Shown here in pieces: positions 48,686-60,131 of a stretch of DNA of 64,000 nucleotides. The notes under the pieces are model-generated. The model saw only the letters and a program-made list of their open reading frames with translations. It did not search any database and was not told the DNA's origin. The stretch is taken from the NCBI RefSeq assembly GCF_964275005.1, contig NC_092689.1, positions 1,123,501 through 1,187,500 on the forward strand. Reading direction: 5' to 3'. The number at the start of each line of letters is the position of its first letter. Positions within the stretch are counted from its first letter, which is position 1. This DNA comes from Diadema setosum (taxonomy: Eukaryota; Echinodermata; Echinoidea; Diadematoida; Diadematidae). A program made the position numbers and the translations under genes.

Positions 48686-51440
48686 TCTTTAATGAATCCC
48701 ACATGGATTGGAACAATCATCCCCCAGCATTCCCACTGATTCCCACTGATCAGTTTATACTAGCCATCCCCTTTAAAAATATTACCTACTGCTTTTAAAC
48801 AGCTTGCACATAACCCACCAGCATTCATATTCAGGCATTTCTCGGAACACTAAACTTTAATAGAAAGGAATAGCATATTACGCATTACATGAGCAACAAT
48901 TCTGCTCAAAGTGAGAGGATTATATCACTCAGGAGGTCAGTGTAGGATATTTGTATGCCCATGGAGGTACTTCTACCTTCATAGTATGCCCAAGCATCTA
49001 ATAGATGTAACTCTGAGCTTTCTCTCAAGCACTGGTCTAACTTTTTAAAAACATGATTGTATGAAATGAGCCAGGCTGCTCAGGCATATTGAAACACAAG
49101 GCACAATAGAGATTAAGGGGATTAGGATACCTCTATTCAATGGCACTTAATCAGTTTCCAGACATCCTAGTCAATTAGCAGGGAAATCACTATAGCTTCC
49201 ATGGCAACTGCTGTACAAGGGCTGCAAAGGGCATTTTGCAGAAATAATGTGTCCCACATATAATTGCATATAATGGCTATTTCTAGAACATCTTCGCACA
49301 ACAATTCAATAACACACACACACATAATAAATAATAATAATAAAGGACATTTATATTGCACAGCTACTATAATCATATACTCTACTGTGCATTACAAAAT
49401 AACATACAGTACATACAAGAAATTCAAATATAAAATACATTACTTCAAGAGATGACTTTTTAACCTGACCTTTAACTCATTAATTGTAACTGATTGTCTT
49501 ACAAACAAAGGGAGATTATTCAATGTATGATACTCACTCGGGACAACTATATTTGTAATATAAATGCACACAGACCATAATTTTTGAGCAAACTGGAGGG
49601 TTTGTGATTACAGTATTAACATGAAGCAGTCATTGATTTACGGTTTATATCTTTGACTGCATTCTTGAACAAATCTTTTTGTCATTGCATAACATATCAT
49701 ACAATCAGATGGCCCATCCTCAATTGCATCTTCCTTTTTCTCACACAAATAAAACCCTCTTCCATTTAGATATCACTTTGTTCTTTGAAACAACACACCA
49801 AAAACAAATTTGCAAACAACCTGAAACCTTTGTTTACTTAGAACACAGCTTAGATGTAGAATATAGTGAACATGAGGACCTTGCTATAAGTAAATCAATA
49901 TCTTATGCTATACTAACATGTTTGTTCTCTGGAAAGATTGTCCATTGACTCAACAAAGCTCTTTCAGCCCACATTCTTGTGCGGTCAAGCCCCCATACAC
50001 ACCCCCTCATAATCAACCAATCACAGATCACAATGTCTTGGCAGCCTTCCAAGTTTGTGGGGAAACTTGGCAGACACCAGGAATGAGGAAGTAGGACATT
50101 GGGGCATACACACACACACAAACTGTGTACACACACACACACACACACACACAGAGGCGGTTTGCTGTTCAGATCAATACCTAGCAACACAGTATTTGAA
50201 GCGCGCATCAGTGGTCAGTTGGCACTGTGTGCTGTCTGCAAATGAATGGCATGTCCACTAGGCGGCAGGCCATGGGGGAAAAGACACCACTCTACATGTG
50301 TATAAGTAACCATGTGATTGAAGATGACGTGTCATTACCAGGAATTTGCAGCGGGCTAATATTAGATTGGAAGTCTTTCTTTTGTCCAGTGTGCACCTAG
50401 CCCCTTTCGTCACGGATTGATCACTTTTTAGTCTGCGAATTCAAGAGATTGGGATTTCATGCTTACCAATTTAGTACCATAAGCACTCAAGGAAAGCTAT
50501 GAATTTGTGTGATGTTTTCCCAAACTGAACAGAAATAAGGAACTGTGAAATCATACAAGAAAACACACATATTCTGATTACTATCAATACATTCTACATG
50601 CCACTACAGGGCGTATGGGAGCTCAATCGCACTACATCTATTGCACACTAATATACAGGGACACAACATCACAAAACTCACTTCAATATCTATCTAAAAG
50701 TTAATTGGTCATAAGTGCTCAAATCTAAAATGTCTTTAAATGACTACCAAAAGCAAGCCATGCAGTTTCGGTTGAATGTTAAAAATCTTCCTAAAGCTTC
50801 ATATAAATCCATATCTAAGCCAAGACTGCAGTGTAGGTGCATTTAGTCATTTACAGGAGCTACAATGTTCAGCAGCTACCAAACATTACCAAAGATTACA
50901 AAACTACAAAGTTTCAACTTCATAAAAATCTGACAGAATGCAGAGAAGCATGAAAAGTTGACCAATTGCCCTTCAGTTAGATATAACAAACAATGCATCC
51001 TCTGTACACTAGCAGCTAGGCTATCTCACTGCAGTCAACAGAGACATCTTACTGTAGTCAACAGTAAAAGACTGTATTCATTAAAGATATATTCTGGAAT
51101 CAGTTTAAGACAACCCTTTGGAGTGGAAGTATTGGCAGCGGCATACAAAGCAAAATGCATCAAATTTTCCATTTGAATCACTTTCAAAGGTACTGAAATG
51201 GCAGTACTGCAATGTACATCTTGAATACCAGTAACTGTATTATATAAATCTATAATTTATTACTGTGGCATTTGAGCTCAACTTTGGGGTCCCCGTGTTG
51301 GGCTCCACCATCATTTAAATTACGAATCATTATTCCTGCTAGGTTTAGTCAAAATCCAGTCATGTTTTGAAGACAACAGTGTGAACAAGCTTATGCTAAT
51401 GAGCATGTGATGGACAACACACCATGCATGACTGACATTG
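48686..51440. other. No gene seen
   Basis: AT-rich sequence with (CA)n tracts at 50110-50152 and a TAATAATAAAGGACATTTATATTG interspersed-repeat segment at 49328-49400. Open frames lack motifs or splice support. Confidence 0.35.
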
Positions 51441-51973
51441 GGCGGTGAACAGGGGTGGATACCGGCTCCAAGAATTCCTACAGGGAGGCGCAAAAAATAT
51501 TTCTGGTGCCACTTCCTGGTTTAATCAATTGACAAGCAACAAAAAAAAAAAAAGGGGGGGGGGGGGGGCTCCCGTACCCTTTCTTGTGCTTCTTCCGGGT
51601 TTCATCAGCTGACAAGCAAAAAAAAGAAAAAGAAAATAATAATAAAAAATAAAAACTTTCAGCGCAATTTTCTGGTGCCATTACAACAAAAGAAAAAAAT
51701 TAAAGGAGACATATGTTCCCCTTTCAGTTTCTTTACTTTTTATTTCTTTTCCTTTAAGAACAATTCAAGGGGGCGCACATCTGGTGCCCCCTTCCCCTTT
51801 GACTCAGGTGAGCAAAAAAACTGTTCATACAGTGTACAGCGTCATAAGCAATGCTTTACCATGCAATTTTATACAGAGTCCAGTGTAAAAACAACACACC
51901 AACTTAAACACACTGTATGACTACATACCAAGAATAAACTAAATAATAAAGAGATATAGAGAAACTGGGTCTA

Positions 51974-52158
51974 GGGCAATTACCTCCTGTACAATTACCC
52001 CAGACCCTTTCTCTGATCCTAACCATAACCCTGATTCCTGAACCTAAAACTAACCCTAAGCCAAACTCTAACCCTAAGCCTACTAAACCCTAACTCTAAT
52101 CTATTTACTCCAACTTTACTACTAACCAGTATTGGGGGGGGGGGGGGGTAAATGCCCC
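51974..52158. repeat. CCCTAA-bearing foldback repeat, copy 2
   Basis: GGGCAATTACCTCC...CAATTACCCCAGACCCTTT, then degenerate AACCCTAA heptamers, then ACTAACCAGTATT, a G-run and GTAAATGCCCC. The order and words match copy 1 at 25361-25507. Confidence 0.75.
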
Positions 52159-52309
52159 GATAGGAGAGAAACTATTGATACAAACAGAAAAACACACACA
52201 CAGTATTTTATGTGTGTGTTTGATATAGTGAACTCCACATGTGTCACCTAAATCACCCTACCTGAAGTCCTGCTCTTTCTTTGTTGCATTCATGTATTTA
52301 CAATAGATA

Positions 52310-52435
52310 TTCATGTTTCACATCGTGAAAAACTTTTGAACAGCTTGTCTGATTATCCTCAAACTTCTTTGATGGGCTCTATTTAAATGTCTGTATTTCT
52401 GTATTCACTGAATCATATTTGGGATAAATTCCCCT
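52310..52435. repeat. Right-arm fragment of the TTAAAGGAC foldback family
   Basis: AACTTTTGAACAGCTTGTCTGATTATCCTCAAACTTC parallels 31080-31125 in the 30626 element. The fragment runs directly into the next foldback element. Confidence 0.6.
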
Positions 52436-52792
52436 TTAAAGGTCCAGTTTACCTTTGGGAGCAGTGATTTCAAAAATTTTCAAGATATCATATTTGATGC
52501 ATATGTGTAGGTCTGTTGTATCATAAAACATCCTACCATATGAAATATTTGCAATAAAACCTAAAATATAAGGAGATATCAGGGTTTTTCTCAATAAACC
52601 GTAACTGTATACGGTTTAGTCTGGAAAATTTTTTATTATAACTATTGTTCACATTTTGTGTATTTAACAACACTTAACATCGATTATACGGATTCAAATT
52701 TTGACAGTGGTTGTTTCTATCCCTAACTCACATTTTAGAACTATTTTATAGCACTAATGCTTTCATCTGCAAATGGTAAATTATGCCTTTAA
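52436..52792. mobile_element. TTAAAGG foldback MITE, 357 bp
   Basis: Ends TTAAAGGTCCAGTTTACCTTTGGGAGCAG and CATCTGCAAATGGTAAATTATGCCTTTAA are imperfect inverted copies bounded by TTAA. A third sequence subtype of the TTAAAGG-ended group. Confidence 0.65.
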
Positions 52793-53736
52793 CTCTTTAT
52801 GTGCCACATTTGAATGCCTGACTCAGTCGACGGAATGCCAAGTTAGCATATCCTGCTCAAACGCACAGACCCGCCCAAACTGATTGATAAATCACCAAAT
52901 GCCTCAGTGCAATGAAAGGGTTTCTTGTGATTCCATTCACATGTAGATTACATTCTATGTGGTGACTGACTATCAAGTGGTATTTCCTTCTCGATTTGCG
53001 AGTAAATATTTACTCGTTTTACTAAGTTTCAGTCACTTTTTTTTTTAGTCCAAAAGTCATGCCTCTATACAATACAATGACAATTTGGGATTTCGTCTAA
53101 ATGTTGCTCTTAATATGTACAGGGTAGTTAAATTTATAAAAATTACATTGATTTGAAAAACAGGATCTTTCCCCAAAGCACCACTACATTGCTGTGTCAG
53201 AATAATGCGGCATGCAAGGGGAATTCCCCCATGCCTCATAAAAAGTAATGTGTATGGTCTTAACTCTTTCATTGCCAAAGACTCTGGACAACATGTAGAA
53301 TACTACAGAGTTTTCAGTAACAATTGGCACTCAAAGCATAATCAACGTAAAGTGTGGCACATCATGGAGCAGTAAGGCTGGCTTCTGTTCGGATATATTC
53401 ACATACAATGTACTACAAAACAGCTCATTATCCCGGCAAATCATGTCAGCCAGATAAGTTTCCTGGTAGAGCTTTCTGATATATTACAAGCAAATTCTAA
53501 AAGGTGGAAGATGAATTTTGAGCTCTTCCAAGTACTATGTTTTAGCTTCAATGACTCTTTAATTTTATTCATGAAAACAGCAAAATGGTGACTGTTATCA
53601 TGGATACTGCATTAGCTAGTGAAACAGCAATGATCTAGATCCTTGCTTCTCAGCCAGTCTGCAAAGCTCCCTCAGGTGGGTTGCAATGTGAGCCAAAAAT
53701 AGGATAAAAAAGATTCATATTTGATCTTACTGGGCC

Positions 53737-53775
<39 letters not shown>

Positions 53776-55100
53776 GAAGTGGGTCTTGGCTTGAAAAAGA
53801 TTAAGAAGCATGCTGATGGACCTAGCTGACATACACGTATTGATATGTGAACATGTACATCACACCAATACGCATTAATTGCTTTACAGTGCTGTGCATT
53901 GAATAACTCCTGTGAATACAATGCACAGAAAACTGCCATGCTATGAAATCAACAGCAGCACAAAACAGGAACAATGGCAAAAACACAAGAATTAACAATG
54001 TTACTGACGCATGACAATATTTCAAAAGGTGACAATAATGGTAATAAAAAAAAAGTTCCAATGAATTAAACTAACGTGAAGTGCACCATTTCAGGGCTAA
54101 AAGGCAGGTAGGGCACCATTACAGTTTTTGTTCATTCTTGGCTGTCTTTTATTATGTATCTACACGACATGACACTGAAGGCAAATGACTTTATTTTCTG
54201 AAAAAGCATAACAAAATCATGATGTCATTGCTGTCCTCCACGAAAACATTTGAAGTGGTGTGAAATTATCTCAGCTTGTAAGAATTCATTCATCTTTTTA
54301 CATCAGCAATCTGCCACCTATTCAAAACTTGTCGCATTTTGGGATTTGTTGTCTTTCTATTTATTTTGCACCTGGTGTAAACGTGACCAAACCTCTTCCC
54401 TTTCAGTCTCTAAACATTCCATGTGAATTCAGTTTCTTTGTATCTTGATGGTAGATAGGATAGACAGATGATGGCATTAGCTTTGTTGCTTGTCAATCGA
54501 CACATTCTCACTAACAGGAGTTATCAGATTTTGCATTGTGACGCAAGTTATGACTTACATGTGCCACTGTTAACACACACCACTTACCCCTAGAGCTAAA
54601 AAAAAAAAAGTAAAAAAAAATCAGGCAGAAATAAAAGTCACATTGCAATGTATATTGCAAGACTTAACCAGTTTTTGTGTCCACACAAGAAATTATTGTT
54701 TTTTGGATCATATCATTGCAACAATCAAATAACCCTAATATTCAATTCATCTATTTCCACAGGGTAAATAAAAAAGATATACAAACATTGCAAAGAGCGC
54801 AACTTACATCATGCAAGAAGCAATAGATATAACATTGGGGAATCAACAATAGGCCATAATAGCCTTTCAAAGATTGATCCCTGTCAATTAAAAATGGTAC
54901 AATCATTAATAAAGATCACATTATAAAACATTACAGAATGCATTGGACTACATTGGACTGTACAAATGACAAAAACATTAGCTGTGAAATGGAACCACTC
55001 ATGTAATCACATTTCTGTGTACTTGTGTACAAGACTGTTATGTTCAAGGTAATGTTATATATCAAAAAGCCTTTCTTTATTCTTGGTCAAAGTGAGAAGC
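52793..55100. other. No gene seen
   Basis: AT-rich with a ~30-base poly-T run (53741-53770). No exon or RNA gene recognised. Confidence 0.4.
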
Positions 55101-55106
55101 CATTAT

Positions 55107-55135
55107 TAGGTGATACGCTATCAGCGTATCACCTA
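55107..55135. repeat. 12-bp perfect palindrome at the left edge of the repeat array
   Basis: TAGGTGATACGC, loop TATCA, GCGTATCACCTA. The GCGTATCACCTA word recurs at 58052-58063, where the second copy of the following repeat unit begins, so it marks a unit boundary. Confidence 0.85.
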
Positions 55136-56400
55136 TTGTGATTGTCAAAATCTCTCTTTATTTCTTTTTATTCTTCTTTCTTTCTGGACAATTTTGTGTC
55201 ATCAATATCTCAAGAATGACATTACGGAATAACATGACATTTTCAGGGAACATGTCTCATGACAATATCTAGCCACAATAAGGTTTTCATGACAGTAACA
55301 TATCTATGACGTCATCTAGGCGCCATTTTGTGATTTTCGGACCATGTTACATGATCGATCATAACTTCATAACTAAAGGTTATTTCTGTATCATTTTCGG
55401 TGGACATTAAGTTCAGGTCACGCTCTATCTTACATTTTAATGCTAATTACCTAGGACATTATTACGCGCGCGTACGCGCGCGTCAAACTTTTAAAAGGCT
55501 CAAAACAACTTACCAATGGGAAATCTCGAAGTTTCAGACAATTTTAAGCGTTTCGCGCGTTCGCGTCCGTCCGCACATTTTCGCGCGTAGTGCGCGTAAG
55601 CAACATGAAAATGCACATTTTTTGACAGATTTGGATTCCTGATACATTAAGCAACAATATCCATTGATTTTCGATCAATTTTGACCTATAACAAAGGAAT
55701 GCGTTGGCGTCAAAGTTGAAATTTCGTGTGCGCGTCTATGTGCAAATATAGCGAAAAACATGTCTTTGTTTATTTCGCCATAGCTCTTTAAAACGTCTGG
55801 TTACCCTATGTTTTTATTGCATAGTACAAAAACATATGAATTGGAAATAACGTTTCAAGTATCAATATCTCCATGAATACATTATGACGTCATCATATCA
55901 TCATCTGAAATCAAAAAAGTGGAATTAAATTTTTTAAGGTACTGTTTCTGACATTCATTTGCTCGTATCTCTGTTGTTTAAGCTCAATATTATCCCAAAT
56001 TCAGATATGTTGTACTTTGAACATTTGCCTTTTAAGTCCATGTCATAGTTTTGAAATTTGATGACGTCATCATGATTTAAATTGTGTTTAAAGGTAAAGA
56101 TGCAAAATCGGACAAGTTTACGTGTTATGTCTATGGGAGGTGATTTTTTTAGAAACCATGCATTGACTTGACAACGTTTAAGCACCTTTATCTCAGCTGA
56201 TTTTGCTTCATTTCCTCTGAAACTTAAGTATGTTGTAGCTGTGACAATAAGCTGCAGTAATCATGCATTTTATTCTTTGAAATCTCCTCATGAGGTTGAC
56301 AATTTTGCAATTTAAAACTGAAAATGAGAATGGAATGCGGACGAAACGATTCCTGATTCATCTTTCACGTACATAAGTTTACGTTCCTCCAATTTTCTCG
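55124..56400 (+). repeat. Large repeat unit A, copy 1 (~1.28 kb)
   Basis: Begins GCGTATCACCTA and includes TCAATATCTCAAGAATGACATTACG, TATGACGTCATCTAGGCGCCATTTTG, a 20-bp perfect palindrome ACGCGCGCGTACGCGCGCGT (55464-55483), and several TGACGTCA sites. About 90% similar to 58052-59300. It contains an 80-codon frame that is not preserved intact in the other copy, so I do not call a gene. Confidence 0.85.
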
Positions 56401-56404
56401 TCGA

Positions 56405-56485
56405 GACGTATGGCCGAGTGGTTAGAGGCGTCGTCTCAGAAACGTGAGGTTGCACACGTACGGGTTCGATCCTCACAAGAGCACG
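56405..56485 (+). repeat. tRNA-Leu(CAG)-like module 1
   Basis: TATGGCCGAGTGGTTAGAGGCG is a good A box and GGGTTCGATCC a good B box, so the internal RNA polymerase III promoter looks intact. An anticodon-like loop CTCAGAA would read CAG (Leu). The acceptor stem does not pair and the anticodon stem has mismatches, so this is a tRNA-derived repeat rather than a working tRNA. Confidence 0.7.
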
Positions 56486-56740
56486 AAAGAAACAATTATT
56501 TTTTTTTCTTCAATGGAGTACTAAACCTTCGTCAATGTAGAAATTACGTTTCCATGTAAACACACCTATACGCACACACTCCCACAGCATACCTTTGTTT
56601 TGCGTTGGAGACTGCATTACTTCTACTGCTGCAAAATTTTGCAGGCTGGGCTTTTCAAACTGATATAGTATATTGTTACAAAATGAAATTTGTTCATATC
56701 AATTCAGTAACACAATGTAGTCGTGGTTACTTTGTGCTGA
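56405..56740 (+). repeat. tRNA-headed repeat T, copy 1
   Basis: The tRNA-like head is followed by a T-rich stretch, then TTCGTCAATGTAGAAATTACGTTTCCATGTAAACACACC, a CA-rich tract and TTGGAGACTGCATTACTTCTACTGCTGCAAAATTTTGCAGG. The same series occurs at 57319-57600 and 61166-61378. Confidence 0.75.
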
Positions 56741-57318
56741 TTTATACATGTAACAAGCTATACATTGTAAAAAAGGTATTTTCATTGTTCCTTTAAGTCA
56801 GTCTTCTGTATTGATGATTATTTGTCAATTAGTGGTTTTTGTGGAGTTTCAGATAGTGATAAAGAGTATGGATGATAAGTGCAGCGATAATTCCTACAGT
56901 TAGTTCAAAGTTGTGTTACAGATGTTTGATACATACATTTAGCATTGTGTGTGTGTATATACGTATGTATACAGGTTGGCCATATGACACATTCTAGACA
57001 ATTAATCTTAATTAATTAGCAAACATGATCAGCTATGGAACTGAATATGGTACTAATGTATGATGTTAATGATTCTAATTAAACTGTGACGAGTTTAAAG
57101 GGATAGCATAACTGTGTGTAAAAATAAGGCAATTATAAGGAAATTTTAGGGGAATTTGATAACCATGCCTATAATAATTTCATACAGGTACTAATACCTG
57201 CCTCATACTCATGTGATATATCATCATGTCAATAGCAAACTGACAACGTACGATGAATGTGTTATATATGGAACAACTGTCTTTCAAGTCCATAACGTTT
57301 CCCATATTTTCTCATCGA

Positions 57319-57391
57319 GACGTATGGCCGAGTGGTTAAAGGCGACGTCTCAGAGACGTGAGGTTGCGGGTTCGAACCCCACAAGATCACG
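57319..57391 (+). repeat. tRNA-Leu(CAG)-like module 2
   Basis: TATGGCCGAGTGGTTAAAGGCG (A box) and GCGGGTTCGAACCCCAC (T arm with one mismatch) are very well preserved. The anticodon arm GACGT-CTCAGAG-ACGTG again reads CAG. The acceptor ends (GACGTAT and GATCACG) do not pair. The best candidate of the set for residual Pol III transcription. Confidence 0.7.
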
Positions 57392-57600
57392 AAACAAAAT
57401 ACTTAGCTATTTACTGTTTTTTTCCTCAACTTTGTATTACATATTCGTCCATGTAGAAATCACGTTCGTATATAAACGCACCTATACACACACACAGACA
57501 CACACACACACGCCATATCCCTCTTCTTTGTGTGTTGGAGACCACATTGCTTCGACTGCAGCAAACTTTTGCAGGTTGACTTTGTCAAACCGATCATAGT
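57319..57600 (+). repeat. tRNA-headed repeat T, copy 2
   Basis: Same order as copy 1: head, T-rich linker, TCGTCCATGTAGAAATCACGTTCG, (CA)n, TTGGAGACCACATTGCTTCGACTGCAGCAAACTTTTGCAGG. Offset from copy 1 is 914 bp. Confidence 0.75.
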
Positions 57601-58051
57601 ATGTAATGACGACGACTGAGGTGTTGTACTTTGAACAATTGTCTTTCAAGACGATGTCATTGTTTATTAATTTGATGACGTCATTACACTAAAAATTATG
57701 ATTAAAGGCAAGGTATCAAAACCAGCCGATTATAGGTTTTATGTCTGCGGGACGTATTTTTTCCAAGTTGCCAGAAATGGCATAGCGACCTCAGTCGTTA
57801 CAAGGCCGCTTTTCCGTCTAGCAATGCAATAGATGTTCACACGGCCACGTTAGTTGAGTGGGCATTGACTTTCCCCCTGTTATATCTATACATTGGTTTT
57901 GTTTTTTTTTTTGTCTTACCATTTCCGTGGATGACCCGTGGCCGAGTGGTTACAAAAACGGTTTCGCAAGCACGCTCAATATAACTTTAAGGTGCCTATA
58001 TCACATTCTTTTCTTTGTCGATCACAGATGACTGTCATCTGATGACCACAA

Positions 58052-59300
58052 GCGTATCACCTAACTCGTCCTCAATGTGACGAGTTTTCATGTCTCGTTT
58101 TTTATTCTTCTTTCTTTCTGCCACATTTTGTGTCGTCAATATCTCAAGAATGACATTACGAAATAACATGACATTTTCAGTCAACATGTCTCATGACAAA
58201 ATCTAGCCACAATAAGGTTTTCATGACAGTAACATATCGATGACGTCATCTAGGCGCCATTTTGTGATTTTCGGACTTTGTCACATGATCGATCATAACT
58301 TCATAACTAGATGTCATTTCTGTATCATTTTCGGTGGACATGAAGTTCAGGTCACGCTCTACCTTACTTTCTAACGCTAGTTACACAGGTCATCATTACG
58401 CGCGCGTAAGCGCGCGTCAAAATTTTAAAAGGCTCAAAACGACTTCCCAATGGGAAATCTCGAAGTTTCAGACAATTTTAAGCGTTTCAAACATTTTCTC
58501 GCGTGCGCGTCCGTCCGCGCAATTTCGCGCGCAGAGCCCGTAAGCAACATGAAAATGCAATTTTTTTGACTGATTTGGATTCCTTATACTCTGAGTAACA
58601 ATATCCATTGATTTCCGATCGATTTCGACCTATAACAAAGGAATGCACTGGCGTCAAAGTTGAAATTCCGCGTGCGCGTCTTTCTGCAAATATAGTGAAA
58701 AAACATGTCTTTGTTTATTTCGCCATAGCTCTTTAAATCGTCCGTTGACCCCATATTTCTATTGCATATTACAAAAGTATATGAATTGTAAATAACATTC
58801 CAAGTATCAATATTGCCAGGAACACGCGATGACGTCATCATATCGTCATTTTAAATAAAAAAAGTGGAATTGATTTTTTTGAGGTACTGTTTCAGACATT
58901 CATTAGCTCGTATCTCTGTTGTTTAAGCTCAATATTATCCCAAATTCAGATATGTTGTACTTTGAACATTTGCCTCTCAAGTCCATGTGATGGTTTTGAA
59001 ATATGATGACGTCATCATACTAGAAATTGTAATTAAAGGTAAAGACTCAAAATCAGACAAGTTTACGTGTTATGTCTATGGGAGGTGATTTTTTTTCAAA
59101 CCATGCATTGACTTGACAACGTTTAAGCACCTTTACCTCATCTGTTTTTGCTCCATTTCCTCTGAAACATACGTATGTTGTAGCTGAGACAATAAGGTTT
59201 AGTAATCGTGCATTTTATGTTTTCAAATCTCCTCATTAGGTTGATAATTTTGTAGTTTAAAACTGAAAATGAGAATGCAATCTGTACAGAACGATTCCCA
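58052..59300 (+). repeat. Large repeat unit A, copy 2
   Basis: Begins GCGTATCACCTAACTCG and repeats unit A in the same orientation, with single changes in the CG palindrome (ACGCGCGCGTAAGCGCGCGT) and in the TGACGTCA-containing segments. The offset between copies is 2928 bp. Confidence 0.85.
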
Positions 59301-59428
59301 ATTTTTCTTTGCAACTGTATATTGATCGAATCCACGCTGCCACTTGTGAGAAGTTGAATAGCGCCATCACAAGTCAACTAGTCACGATAGTATTATTATA
59401 TATTTAAGTTTCGCATTCACTCTTCAGG

Positions 59429-59509
59429 ACATCCGTGTGGCGTAATCGCTTAGCGCTGGGTGTTCATAACGCCATACCGGAAGGTGAGAAGTTCGACTCC
59501 CGCAGGACT
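59429..59509 (+). repeat. tRNA-Met(CAT)-like module 1
   Basis: GTGTGGCGTAATCGCTTAGCGC (A box), an anticodon-like arm GGGTG-TTCATAA-CGCCA with CAT in the anticodon position, and AGTTCGACTCCC (B box), followed by CGCAGGAC and a T-run terminator. The acceptor and T stems are degenerate. A tRNA-derived repeat head. Confidence 0.65.
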
Positions 59510-60005
59510 TTTTCCGTTCTTTTTGTTTTTCTTTTCTTTTTTTTCGGCAGGTCAGCTTTACTCCGATGTCATTTATCATATTATTTTATCAAGTGTACGT
59601 AACCCGTGAACACGGCTGCTCTATTTCCCTTGTTTTGTATTGGAGTTTGGAGATTGGGTTTGCTTCATTAATTTTGTCACACTTAATGTTGTAAATTGCC
59701 CCTTGTTACAGTGTCCCGCTTGCCACCTTTCGTTTGCTCTTTCCTTTTCTCTTCATTGGTTATTGTTATACTGTAACAGGATAGGTAGGAACATGTACGT
59801 TTGAATAACTTGCAGGAATGGGAGCTGAATTGATTACTCTAGTCCAGGTGTATGGCGTCTCGCTCATCTCTTTGAAATTCCAGGTTGTTATTGTTTGACC
59901 CAATAACGGAGATGTAGACAGGTTTTATGTTGCTATAGAGGTATCTTGTGCCACATGAATTGAAGGCATCACTGTATAGTAGTAGTAATGAACTTTTTCA
60001 TGTTG
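59429..60005 (+). repeat. tRNA-headed repeat M, copy 1 (~580 bp)
   Basis: After the head: CAGCTTTACTCCGATGTCAT, TTGTTTTGTATTGGAGTTTGG, CCGCTTGCCACCTTTCG, CTCTAGTCCAGGTGTATGGCG, TTTTATGTTGCTATAGAGGT and AATGAACTTTTTCATGT, in that order. The same order recurs in the other copies. Confidence 0.8.
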
Positions 60006-60044
60006 TAAATGATATAAAGATATGAATTTCACATCCAGTCTTCG
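60006..60044 (+). other. Boundary between adjacent M repeats
   Basis: Short AT-rich linker ending TTCACATCCAGTCTTCGG. A similar phrase, TTCGCATTCACTCTTCAGG, precedes M copy 1 and TTCGCACAAGATCTTCGG precedes copy 3, so the true 5' boundary of the repeat probably lies a few tens of bases before each tRNA-like head. Confidence 0.5.
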
Positions 60045-60131
60045 GGACAGCCGTGTGGCTTTATAGTCGCTTAGCGCGCTGCATGGTCATTATGCACTAC
60101 CTTAGGACGAGATGTTCGAGACCCGCAGGAC
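60045..60131 (+). repeat. tRNA-Met(CAT)-like module 2, degenerate
   Basis: CCGTGTGGCTTTATAGTCGCTTAGCGCG, TGGTCATTATGC and GATGTTCGAGACCCGCAGGAC parallel module 1 with insertions in the D arm. It is followed by T-rich sequence. Confidence 0.6.

Noticed and set aside
55400..55642. Frame partly shared by both unit A copies (55400 and 58334)
   Set aside because: Similarity follows from the DNA repeat. The frames diverge and end differently after a ~50-residue stretch, and substitutions are not concentrated at silent positions.
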